A DNA stretch of 64,000 nucleotides from Iris pallida (taxonomy: Eukaryota > Streptophyta > Magnoliopsida > Asparagales > Iridaceae): the NCBI GenBank assembly GCA_029216955.1, contig JANAVB010007000.1, forward strand, positions 62,001 to 126,000. Direction: 5' to 3'. Positions 46,996 to 57,386 of this stretch are shown here, piece by piece. Within the stretch, counting starts at the first letter, position 1. Every line of letters begins with the position of its first letter. The translations under genes and the position numbers were made by a program. Below the pieces are notes generated by a model. It ran no database searches, was not told the DNA's origin, and was given only the letters and a program-made list of their open reading frames with translations.

Positions 46996-49490
46996 CATAC
47001 CCTCCTCCAAAGAAAATCAGCACAAAGACGCTCCACTCGCCGAATAGTGGCCACCGGGAGGAGGATGGACTGTAGCCAAAACTGGGCCACAGCCGATATC
47101 ACAGATCTGATCATCTCTATGCGTCCGCCAAAAGACAGACCGGCGGCTTGCCAGCCTTCTACTCTCCGCTGGACATACTCTACCAGGCCCTGGCAGTCCT
47201 GATCCCGCGCATAATTGACTGTGAGGGGCACTCCTAAATAACGCACCGAAAGATCACTCCTCGCGATACCCAGAACATCAGCCCGCTCCTCCTTCTGGGA
47301 ACACCGGGAACTGAAGTAGACCCGACTCTTATCCATGTTCAGCTGGAGACCCGAGAAGGACTTCAAATCTTCCATAATACCCGCAAGCGTCTGCAACCCC
47401 ATCGTCGAAGGCTGGATGAAGACCAGTAGATCATCAGCATAAATAAGGTGGGTAACTGGAGGGTCCATCCTCCAAAACAAAGGCACCAGCCGTCCACGGT
47501 GCACTGCCAGGTCCATCAAATAAGTAAAGTAATCCATCACAAGCGTGAACAGGTAAGGGGACAATGGGTCACCTTGCCTCAGCCCACGGTTGCTCTGGAA
47601 ATACCCGTAAGGAACGCCCTGGATGAGAACTGAGAAAGTAGGGGACGTGATGCACTCCCTGATCAACGCAACCCAGTGATCCGCGAATCCCATGGCAGAC
47701 ATCAGATGGCATAGGAAGTCACGATTGACCATATCATACGCCTTCCTCGGGTCCAGTTTAACACAAGCTTTCTCCCCACCAGGTCTGCTGAATCCCCTCA
47801 CCATCTCATGTGCCAGGAGGCTATGCTCTGCAATCGACCTCCCCTTGATGAACGCAGCCTGGTTTGGAGAAACCAAGTCCTGCATGATTCCCTCCATCCG
47901 CCGACACATAAGATGTGTAATTATCTTGTAAAGATAATTACAACATGCAATAGGTCTGAAATCCGCCAATGCTGTCGCGCCCTCCTTCTTAGGCACCAAG
48001 GTCAGGAAAGTGTGATTCAGCTCCTTCAAAAGCTTCCCCTTAGTGAAGAACTCCTGGACCACCTCCACTACCTGAAGCTTCAGAATATCCCAATGGCGCT
48101 TGAAGAAACCACTGCTGAAGCCATCTGGACCAGGGGCCTTGTTGGGGTCCGCCCCCTTGACAATAGATTCCACCTCCTCCAAAGTGACAGGGGCAAGAAT
48201 GATGTTATTCCCAAATGGAGTCACCAACCGCTTCGTAACAACCTCTGGGAACACGGACAGGTAGTCAGTCTGGAAATATAAATCAGAATAGTACCTGACA
48301 GCCTCGCCCTCTATCTCAGCCGGCGTCCCCACCAGAGTACCATCCGCATCAAGAAGTTGGGATATGTGATTCCGATTCTGTCTAGTCCGGATAACGTCAT
48401 AAAAGAACTTGGAACACCGGTCGCCATCCTTCAGCCAGGAACATTTGGCTCGCTGGGCCGAGCTAATTTCCTTCTGCAGCCTCAGAATGTTGACGTCTCC
48501 AATCAGCTCCTTCTCTCTAGCCGCCAGATCTCCATTAAGCATGTCAGCTTGCAGATCCTGCTGCAAAGATCTCAACTCAGCCTCCTTATCTTCTAGTGTA
48601 GTCTTGGGCAACCCCTGCACCCAACTCCTGAGAGCCCTCTTCGTGGCCTTGAGTCGACGAACCAATCGGAATTGAGCCGTCCCCTCCTGACCACTAGACA
48701 AGCCCTCTGCGACAGCCTCCAGGTAGCCTTCTGAGAGATACCAACTGTTGTTATACCTGAATGGACGGGACTTCCCAAGAGATCGAGCAGAGAAGCCAAC
48801 CCTGATGGGGGAGTGATCGCTCGTCCCAGCTGCCAGACCCTCAGCCGAAGAGTTGGAGAAGTGACGGAACCACTCCCCGTTGCCCAGAGCTCGATCAAGC
48901 TGACAAGCAACCCTGTTGTGAGTTTCTTTGTTGTGCCAAGTCCAGATGAAGCCTGATCGAGACAGCTCCCGCAGCCCCGCAAGCAGGAGGCATCTCTGAA
49001 AATCATAGAGGATAGAATCTGGAACCGGACGACCACCCAGCTTCTCCCTATGATGCATAAGAGCGTTGAAGTCCCCGATCAAGAGCAGAGGGAGACACGA
49101 CGACTCAGCAACATCGGAAACACGTGAGATGTCCCTCCAAAGTGACTCCCTTCTCTTTCTGTCATTGTGGCCGTAGACCGCCCCCAGTAAGAACCGGAAG
49201 CCACCCTTGTTCACGAAGGAGATGGCAATCAACTGCTCCGTCATCAATATCAAGTCACCATCCCAACTCTTCGAGTTCCAGCGAACCCAAATCCTGGCCA
49301 TGTCACAAAGGGCCAGGTTGTGCAGCTGGGCCCAATGAGAAGGGGTCCGCCGAGTAAGGGTCTTCTCCCCTTTGATCTTGGATTCTAAGATAACAGAAAT
49401 GTCACACTTCTCTCTGTGGAGCACCCCACATATCTCTCTCCACCTCCCTAGCGAACACGCCCCCCTCACATTCCAGGCGATAATGGCCAT
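46836..49490 (-). CDS. LINE2 ORF2: endonuclease and reverse transcriptase
   Basis: 884 codons are open from ATG. Residues about 1-230 form the L1-type endonuclease: IAWNVRGACS, LESKIKGE, GDFNALMHHREK at about residue 138 and GTSDHSPI. Residues about 440-740 form the RT: FRPIACCNYLYKIITHLMC, KLDPRKAYDMV at about 582, GLRQGDPLSPYLF and LIYADDLLVF at about 684. The enzyme nicks target DNA and reverse-transcribes the LINE RNA there. ORF2 starts one codon after the ORF1 stop. Usual plant L1 ORF2s are longer (about 1200-1350 aa); a frameshift near 46990 removes the C-terminal zinc-finger region. Confidence 0.9.
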   Translation of the reverse strand: MAIIAWNVRGACSLGRWREICGVLHREKCDISVILESKIKGEKTLTRRTPSHWAQLHNLALCDMARIWVRWNSKSWDGDLILMTEQLIAISFVNKGGFRFLLGAVYGHNDRKRRESLWRDISRVSDVAESSCLPLLLIGDFNALMHHREKLGGRPVPDSILYDFQRCLLLAGLRELSRSGFIWTWHNKETHNRVACQLDRALGNGEWFRHFSNSSAEGLAAGTSDHSPIRVGFSARSLGKSRPFRYNNSWYLSEGYLEAVAEGLSSGQEGTAQFRLVRRLKATKRALRSWVQGLPKTTLEDKEAELRSLQQDLQADMLNGDLAAREKELIGDVNILRLQKEISSAQRAKCSWLKDGDRCSKFFYDVIRTRQNRNHISQLLDADGTLVGTPAEIEGEAVRYYSDLYFQTDYLSVFPEVVTKRLVTPFGNNIILAPVTLEEVESIVKGADPNKAPGPDGFSSGFFKRHWDILKLQVVEVVQEFFTKGKLLKELNHTFLTLVPKKEGATALADFRPIACCNYLYKIITHLMCRRMEGIMQDLVSPNQAAFIKGRSIAEHSLLAHEMVRGFSRPGGEKACVKLDPRKAYDMVNRDFLCHLMSAMGFADHWVALIRECITSPTFSVLIQGVPYGYFQSNRGLRQGDPLSPYLFTLVMDYFTYLMDLAVHRGRLVPLFWRMDPPVTHLIYADDLLVFIQPSTMGLQTLAGIMEDLKSFSGLQLNMDKSRVYFSSRCSQKEERADVLGIARSDLSVRYLGVPLTVNYARDQDCQGLVEYVQRRVEGWQAAGLSFGGRIEMIRSVISAVAQFWLQSILLPVATIRRVERLCADFLWRRVCMRSRRSSSVVPGRREVWGSGRCWRSGRPLRSSWPGDSLAGGLFGRTGCTADT

Positions 49491-49493
49491 TAA

Positions 49494-51420
49494 TTAATGA
49501 GAGGTGGGGGCCCCCTGAGAAACTCCCGAAACAACACCTGGAGAAGGTGCCGCATCCGTCGCTAAAGGATCCTCATCCATACCAGTCGGAACCGTCTGAT
49601 GGGGAACGACCTGAGATAACACCAACGCCCAGGCAGGATTGTCAACACACACCACCTCCTCTCTGTCTGTGGTACGTCCCTCCATCATGGAGGGGCCATC
49701 ACGCAGCAGGCCGACCGCACGTCTCTTCCTACAGTAAACCTGCCCTCCAACCGAACCGCCCTCCCCTCGTGCCTCAGTCTCCGTAGCAACCATACTTCTG
49801 GTAACTATACTACTCGGCCCCTGGCCAGTAGATACCACCCCACCCGCAGGAGCACGTTGGGTAGATACAACGAGGCTCAAACCGACATCACTCCCCTGAT
49901 TAGTAACCTCCTCCTCCACGACCACCACTCCGCTATCATCTCTGAAATCCATATCACATGATGCTTCGTGGACTTCACTAGGCGGAATACCAGGCTCCAC
50001 CGGAGGGCCAGCCTCTAAGCAAGCACTGGCCAGATGCCCGAAACAGGAACAGCGTGAACAGGTAGGCGGAACCCATTCATACTTCACCTTCTGGGTAAGC
50101 ACCTCCCCAGAAGGGAGCTCATACTCCACCATCTTCGGGAGCTCCCCCCCTGCCCGAATCTCCACAAAAATCCTCGCGTACATCAGTCGCGTCCGAAAGG
50201 TAGTAGCTTCATCTACCTTGATCGGGGTGCCCACCAGACTCGCAAGTCGCATCAACAGGGGAATGCTCCAAAACCCTACCGGAAACTCGGGGAATCGGAT
50301 CCATACAGGAATGGCATTCAGAATTTCCCTCTCGCACTGCAGCTCTGGAGTCCACTCCTTGAGAATGATCAGTCGACCGTCGAACGTCCAGGGGCCGCCA
50401 TGGAGGATCCTAGCGACATCCTCCGCCAGCCCGAACTTCACATAATAGAAGCCGTTCTCACGAGCATAGAACTCCATACTCCCCTTAGGCTTCCAGACTC
50501 GTGCTGCATAGCCCCGGATCTGCCCGTAGAAAGGCTTGTTGCCCAAGACATACAGGACGAGGGTATTTTCCCAGTAAGATGTCACCTGCTGGATCTCCTC
50601 CGCAGGAAACACAGCCCGGAAACCCCTCCCTACCTTGAGCGGCGGGACATACTCCATCGATGTGGGGGATTTCGGCCCCACCGGTTTGCAGATCTCGGCC
50701 CAGGACCGTCCAGCAGGCCGTGGGGACGTCCTAATAGGACTTGGGGTAATCACCGGGCGAAAAGTCCCAGATCCCTGAACATCCAGATCCACTACCTTAC
50801 TCTTCCCCTTAGCCGCCGCGGTCGTCTTAGGCCGCCAACCCATCGATCGCCCAGCAGACACCCCCGGACCCCGGCTAGGCCGAGACCCCGTCCCGTTCTG
50901 ACGATTTTCGGGATGGCGATCCCGAACCTGACCCTGTCCGCCACCCGTCTTCCCCCCGGTCTTCGCCACACGACGGCGCGTAACCGCCGTCCATCCCCCG
51001 CCCTCTGATTGACTCCCCAGAGATCCGGACCCCGCTCCGAATTCAAAATTGGGATCCAAGGTAGTCCCGATGTGGTGAACACCCATCCCCGTCCCCATAG
51101 ATCCCGACCCCTCCCACGGCCGCCTAGAAGGGACGTCGCTGCCACCAGGGGGGTCCCCCCGACCCCCCTCCTGTGCTCCCGCCACCCCCCCCCCCCCCCC
51201 GGCCGCCTTGGGGGGGGCCGCCACGCGCGCGCGGATGGGGAGGTCCGCCCGACCCCCCGACTCTAGCTCCCGCCCCCCCCCCCCCCCCCCCCCCACGCCG
51301 GGAGGGGGGCCGCCCTTCGGTGTCGACGCCCGCCCGCCGCCGGCCAAGGGGTCCGGCGGCCGTGAGGGCATCCCACGATGAAACCCTAGGTCAGACTCCC
51401 GATCGCCCGAGCCTCCTGCC

Positions 51421-51422
<2 letters not shown>
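49494..51422 (-). CDS. LINE2 ORF1: DUF4283-type RNA-binding protein
   Basis: 642 codons are uninterrupted. The N-terminal about 250 residues are Gly/Pro/Arg-rich, encoded by G/C homopolymer runs. Residues about 270-400 form the DUF4283-like domain (VTSYWENTLVLYVLGNKPFY, ENGFYYVKFGLAEDVARILH). A zinc knuckle CSRCSCFGHLASAC (C-x2-C-x4-H-x4-C) is near residue 461, and an acidic, low-complexity C-terminus follows. In plant L1 elements this protein is thought to coat the element RNA. The ATG lies at the 5' junction with (TA)n, leaving essentially no 5' UTR. Confidence 0.85.

Positions 51423-51471
<49 letters not shown>
51423..51471. repeat. (TA)n abutting LINE2 5' end
   Basis: About 48 bases of TA directly beside the ORF1 start codon of LINE2. 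TA repeats also flank its 3' end. Confidence 0.95.
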
Positions 51472-52407
<936 letters not shown>

Positions 52408-52527
52408 CTATCTCCTCCACATAGACTTGGGTGCCAGGGACTTTACTCTTCCAAAGATGAAGCCCTTTTTCGGAGGGTTGCCATCAACAAGGGAGTTCTC
52501 ATATATTTCTTTGCAGTCTTGAGCCAC
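52408..52527 (-). CDS. candidate terminal exon of an unidentified gene
   Basis: On the minus strand TTTCCCTTTTGATCAG is a good acceptor. It opens 39 codons plus TAG, exactly filling 120 bases: VAQDCKEIYENSLVDGNPPK then KGFIFGRVKSLAPKSMWRR. Composition is protein-like. I do not recognise the family. A Pro-Lys-Lys-Gly-x-x-x-Gly pattern loosely recalls the C-termini of some plant En/Spm-type transposase-related proteins, but that is weak. No upstream exon is identified in 52528-52985. Confidence 0.35.
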   Translation of the reverse strand: MAQDCKEIYENSLVDGNPPKKGFIFGRVKSLAPKSMWRR

Positions 52528-52985
52528 CTGATCAAAAGGGAAAGAGAACCATACTTCAATTAATTAAGAATCATACTCCTAGCCTTCAAAATAATACTTC
52601 ATATTTGAAAGTAAAATCTCATTGTGATCAAGATTCTTCTCTTCAAACTTGTCTATACTGGATGACCCATATAAGGGAGGAGACAAAAAAGCCAAGCCAA
52701 CTAGATGAGCAAGCCTCGAAGAATTTTGATAGTTGTTTATAGAAAAAAAATATAACACAACAGCAACAAAATTTGAAATCGACAAAAAGAACGCTTGAAA
52801 ACCAGAAGCAAGGACCAACTATTACCTTGACAAATATATTTGATGAATAATCATCTAAAGACCAAACTCTCAGTAGTTTAATAAATTATGAACTAGGCAT
52901 TCAATTAAGGCTGTTAAAGTCCCTGATACTGCAGCAAAATTCATCAACATACAATGCTAAAGTTCCTGACACTTCCCCTTAGAGG

Positions 52986-53530
52986 CTTGGAAATGGGTTT
53001 TGGGTTCCTTACCCATGTTTGGTAAGTCATGAATTGGGCATTGGGCATTGGGAGGGAATATGGACGGCTTCAGTTTTCCACATAAGCGGAATATTTTTGT
53101 TTTTCTGGGAATGTTGGTTGGATGCATTATTACAATTTTTCGGATGGTAATACCCTCGATGACACCAACTGAATTTATGTAAGAGTAACGTCATGAAATT
53201 AATGAAAGAATATTTATGGAAAACTAAACAAATCAATATTCATATTCATATCTGAACCAATCATGAGAATTAGAAAATGGGTGCATAATTACAAATTTTT
53301 CGGACGGTAATACCCTCAATGACACCAACTAAATTTATGTAATAGTAGGCATCATGAAATTAAAGAAAGGATATTTATGAAAAAATAAACAAATTAAGAT
53401 TCATATTCCTGTCAGAGCCAATCATGGGAATTAGAAAATTGAATTTTCGAACTACATATTCTCATCCTAACCAAACATGGGTATGAGAATGTTGAATTCA
53501 TTTCCCATGGAAAAGAAATGGAAAGTGGAT
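52986..53530. mobile_element. MITE-like element with imperfect TIRs and internal tandem duplication
   Basis: Left arm TTGGAAATGGG...TACCCATGTTTGGT; the reverse complement of the right arm has GGAAATG...TACCCATGTTTGGT. The accAAACATGGGTA-type end is a style common among plant PIF/Harbinger-like MITEs. Inside, a 160-bp unit (53119-53278 and 53279-53440) is duplicated in tandem with moderate divergence. Termini and target duplication are uncertain. Confidence 0.45.
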
Positions 53531-53599
53531 TACTAGGAACACAAAGCCTTCATCCAAACGTCAACCAGAGGCGTGATGAGTATTGAAGGTTCAATATTT

Positions 53600-54292
53600 A
53601 TATTTGAGAAAATTTGAGTGACACCCTACTTTTTTTACGCTTATTTAAGGTGCACCCCACAAGTTTACATGAATGTATGACACCCCCCACTTTGGACGGT
53701 TTCCGTCTAAAACGAACGGTCAACCCCGTTGACCAATTTTTTTTGACGAAAATACCCCATAAATGTTCTCTTCTTCCCCGCGTCAACTATTCGTCTCCCC
53801 CCTCCGCCGTGCTCGGCCCCCTCCACGGCGTCGTCGTACTCCCCCCTGCTCCCCGACCTCGCCGCACCGCCCCCCCGGCCATCACCACCACCACCATCAC
53901 CAACATCATCACCACCACCACCACCATCCACCATCATCACCACCCCCTCCCGCTCCGTCCCCTAGCCCCCACCGTCGCCGCGCTGCTGCTGCCGCCGCTT
54001 CCCCGCGCTGCTGCTGCTGTCGCCGCTGCCACGCGCTGCTGCTGCTGGGCTTGTTTTCTCACAAGCTTTGCTACGCATCTGCCGCACGCTGCTGCTAGGG
54101 GGCGGAGCGAGAGGGGGGGGGCGGAGCGGGAGGGGGGGCGGAGCGGTGATGATGGTGGATGGTGGTGGTGCTGATGATGGTGATGATGTTGGTGATGGTG
54201 GCGGTGGTGATGGCCGGGGGGTGCGGCGAGGTCAGGGAGGGGGGGAGTGCGACGACGCCATGGAGGGGGCCCGAGCACGGGGGAGGGGGGGG
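53600..54292. mobile_element. long inverted-repeat element (foldback/MULE-like), right arm interrupted
   Basis: About 53795-53980 and 54090-54292 are long, near-matching inverted arms (GTGCTCGG, GGCGTCGTCG, GACCTCGCCGCACC, GGCCATCACCACC and CCAACATCATCACC occur in both). Between them lie CTG/CGC-rich repeats. The outer left arm (about 53606-53794, with GTGACACCCTAC and GGTGCACCCCAC) has no partner because element C starts at 54293. Long poly-His or poly-Pro ORFs here come from CAC/CAT and CCG repeats. The superfamily is inferred. Confidence 0.45.
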
Positions 54293-56544
54293 TGTGAAAC
54301 CCAGTTTTGTAGTGTGATTTATTATTAGTATTATTAATATTATTACTAATATTATTATTATTAATTGTGGCTTTAAAAATTTATTCCAAAAATTAGAATG
54401 TGGCTTTTGATTGCTGACCTGACCCGAGCCCGGACCAGTTTCCGAAACCCAGACCCGATCCTAGCCCATCCATTTGAATTCTGATTTTTAGTTTAAAAAA
54501 AAAAAATATAACGAAATCCAATTGGCTTGGTCGTAGGAGACCAAGCCAGCACCCTACATTTCCTCCTCCCCACATTCTAATCCACTACTCTCCTTTTAAA
54601 AACAAACCCACACACGTTCACCACCAACTCCCAGTACTTTCTCCCCTTCACAAACCCACCAGCATCACTTCTCTTCTTCCTCCCTCTCATTTTCCTTTCC
54701 ATCCACCTTCTTCCTCACCAAACCCTCTCCCTCCAGAAGCAAACCCTCCCCCTGCCGAGCTCCCGGCTGACCCGAGCACGCCCCCATCCGCGCCTCCAGC
54801 CGGCGCCCCGACCCGCACGGACGTCCGCCCGCGCCCTCCGGCCATTTCCCGGCAGCCCGCGCCCTCCGGCCATTTCCCGGCAGCCCGCGCCCCCGCGCGC
54901 GTTTCCCAGCGCGCACCCCGACTCCCCAGCGCCCATCGCCGCCACCCGCGACCTTCCAGCGCACCCCGCGCGCGTTTCCCCGGCCGCCCGCGACTTCCCG
55001 GCCGCCTCCAGCGCCGCCGACCCGGCCGCGCCCCGCCCCCGTGCCCGGCCCGCGTCCCCTTCGACGCGCGTAGCCCCGTCCCGAGTGGACAGCACCTGCG
55101 TGTGCTTTCGGCGTGGTTCTTTTCCGTTTCCGAGTTCGTCTTCGCGGATTCGCGCGTCCCGAGTCCGAGGCAACCCTTCGGATTCCGTCAATTTGGGTAA
55201 TTTCTGATTAATCATAGTAGTTCGTCCCTCCCGTGTCTGTGATGAGATTGGTCCACGAATCTCCTTCGGGAATTCGATTTTTGGGTTACGTTTGTTTCCG
55301 GGATTTTCCGAGAAACTTTCGGGAAAGCTTCTGTTAGTTTGTTTTGTTTTTCCGAAACTTTCGGAAATGAATTCTGGATATTTGGTTTTCGGATTATTGC
55401 TGTGATGTTTTCTGGGTTGATTTTGGATCTCCGAATACGTTTCGGATTTTCCGAATATTTCCGGAAACGTTTCTGTGAATATATTTTTATATAAAAATTT
55501 GGTTATGGAATTTAATTCATGGGTTTCCCTGGTATGGGATTTATACTGGATATTATGGCACACTTTTCCAGTTTTTGGGTTGACCAAAAATAGAGGAAAT
55601 GCTGCCGGATTTTTCTAAAAATTTAATTATAATTTTAAAATGATTTTAAAATAGTTTTCGGAAAATATTAATATTTTGGATTTTGGGCGACGATCGTATT
55701 GGTCAATGGGCCCTGGCTAAGTGCAAACGAAACCGGCTTCGCCCGGACGTTGAGGCATTAGCCTATATGACGATTGAACCAATATCTGAGACTCATTAAT
55801 AATTTAATTTATTTTTATTATTTAGTTTATTCATAATTAAATTGTAGGAAGATTTTAGAACTAACAACTGTCTCTTACTTCAATTTATGTAAAATAAATT
55901 GTAATGGGCATAAGCCCAGCTTTCTACTTTCTCTGTGGCCTGTAATTTTGTAGCATAGGTTTTCTGTCCTTTTCTGGTTTTTGCTGATTTTTAGCGTACG
56001 CGTAAATCAAAAATAAATATTATTTTGAATAAAAAATTAATGAAGTTTTCTCACATTAAAATTTACAAGTTTTAATATTTAACAACGATCATGTTCTTCT
56101 CATTAAACAAGAAATATAGTTTTATATGTATAATTACGAAAATATAAAGTTTTAATCAATTAAATTGGTAACTACGAATTTTTCCAAAATACAAGTTAAA
56201 TTGATATTTCCCTCGTTATTAATTACAACGCACCGATAATCGCATTTTTGTTTGTGATTGCATAAATAAAGATTAAAACTGATTAGGACACAATTAGAGA
56301 TTTCAACTAGCATAGTTAGCTTGGTAACCCTGGATTCTGAGTCAACTTCTCGAATGTAGGATTTCGAGGACGAGTCTAAATCCCATCTCGAAGTCTTCAT
56401 CCCTTCAAGTTCAGTCCATTTGAGACAAGTACATTTTGTGTTAGTTTATAGTTATTTAATAATCGCTTTACTGCAAGTTTAAACCACGATGCAACACGAA
56501 ACTCTCTCTGAGAGCACTGACTGATTGACTGTTGGGTACTGGGG

Positions 56545-56685
56545 GAATAGTATAATGTTTATGACCACATCCAACTGATAACTTAGAACTGTATTAGCTT
56601 ACCCCTCTTACACACGGGGATAAGCCATATCGTATCAATAGGATACTACTGTACAACCCAAGCCGGTCATATTTATTGCCTATTC
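56545..56685 (+). promoter_or_regulatory. stem-loop in element C LTR, positional match to TE1/TE2/D
   Basis: GAATAG (56545-56550) pairs with CTATTC (56680-56685), and TATGACC (56560-56566) with GGTCATA (56665-56671). Inside are smaller hairpins (GCTTACCCC/GGGGATAAGC and GTATC/GATAC). Just upstream is GGGTACTGGGGG, resembling the G-tract block of the other families. Confidence 0.4.
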
Positions 56686-56775
56686 AAATCACACTGTTTA
56701 ACTGCTAGAAAACTGTTTATTTCAAATTGTTTAAAAGTGCATGATTCTATTATTATTTTAACTGTTCAAATTAGC

Positions 56776-56940
56776 ATGAATTGTACTTTGCTCCCTCCTG
56801 ACTGGAGATACATTTTAGGGGATATTGAGGATGCTGAGCTGTTAATCAACAGCTATTACGACCCGGTTCTGTACCCCGTGGTGCTGCCAGAGTCCCCTTT
56901 GGAGGACGCAGGGACTGAGGCCGATGAGCCGACAGTTTAG
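56776..56940 (+). CDS. 54-aa LTR-encoded ORF (element C)
   Basis: ATG-AAT-TGT start and TAG stop. The N-terminal part has MNCTLLPPDWRYIL; acidic residues follow (GDIEDAELL, LEDAGTEADEPTV). It sits in the same LTR position as the ORF of D and shares its Met-(Asn/His)-Cys start, a YY pair, an acidic tail and a terminal Val. An ATTTTAG acceptor-like block precedes the acidic codons in the same phase (NN then GAT). Overall identity to D is low. No known family; function unknown. Confidence 0.4.
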   Translation: MNCTLLPPDWRYILGDIEDAELLINSYYDPVLYPVVLPESPLEDAGTEADEPTV

Positions 56941-57200
56941 CTAGATTTTCCTTTTCCAGTTTTGTTGTCTATTTGGAAAATTCGGTTTATTTGAATTCAG
57001 TAATTATTTCAGTACTTTTAATTCCAGTTGTATTTATTTCAATGTTTAATAAAGTTTTCAATTTCCGAATATTGAGTTGTGACAAAATAGATGTTGTTGT
57101 GGTTACCTGCTAATAGAACAGCTTACTGTCGCTGTCTCAACAACGGTGCAGGCTGGGCATGATCCGGATCGACCTAATTATTTGGGATTGGATCGTGACA

Positions 57201-57240
57201 TGTTTTTAGTGGTGGCCCATGCAGGTCCCAAACAACAACT
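57201..57240 (+). promoter_or_regulatory. conserved block at primer-site position, element C
   Basis: Spacer TG, then TTTTTAGTGG-TGGCCCATGCAGG, the same as after the 5' LTRs of TE1 and D. It does not match tRNA-iMet. 57241-57386 is an untranslated leader with no feature. Confidence 0.6.
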
Positions 57241-57386
57241 TAGGAAAACATACCTAGAAACAATTAGAACACTAGAACATTGATATGTCACAACATAGGT
57301 CCGGATTATATATAAATAAATATTTTTGATTGATTATAGACTGGTAGGATACCTTGCTTATGTTTGTACCCTAAACCATCCAGATT

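Larger units (their letters stand above)
54293..57200 (+). mobile_element. element C 5' LTR (2.91 kb)
   Basis: Starts TGTGAAACCCAG and ends GGATCGTGACA. Its first 1.76 kb repeat almost identically at 62242-64000, with small indels in a GC-rich block (about 54740-55090), suggesting a fairly recent insertion. The GC block lies between AT-rich flanks and gives Arg/Ala-rich chance ORFs on the minus strand. No TTGAC array like that of TE1/TE2/D is present. Confidence 0.9.

Noticed and set aside
53614..54278. ORFs of 80-186 codons rich in His, Pro and Leu on both strands
   Set aside because: Produced by CAC/CAT, CCG and CTG triplet repeats in inverted arms; both strands are open for the same reason.
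54665..55587. 290-codon minus-strand ORF in the C LTR (repeated at 62677-63501)
   Set aside because: Present in both LTRs and antisense to the element. The GC-rich part changes frame between copies and is Arg/Ala-rich, so I see no support for a real antisense gene, although length in both copies is notable.
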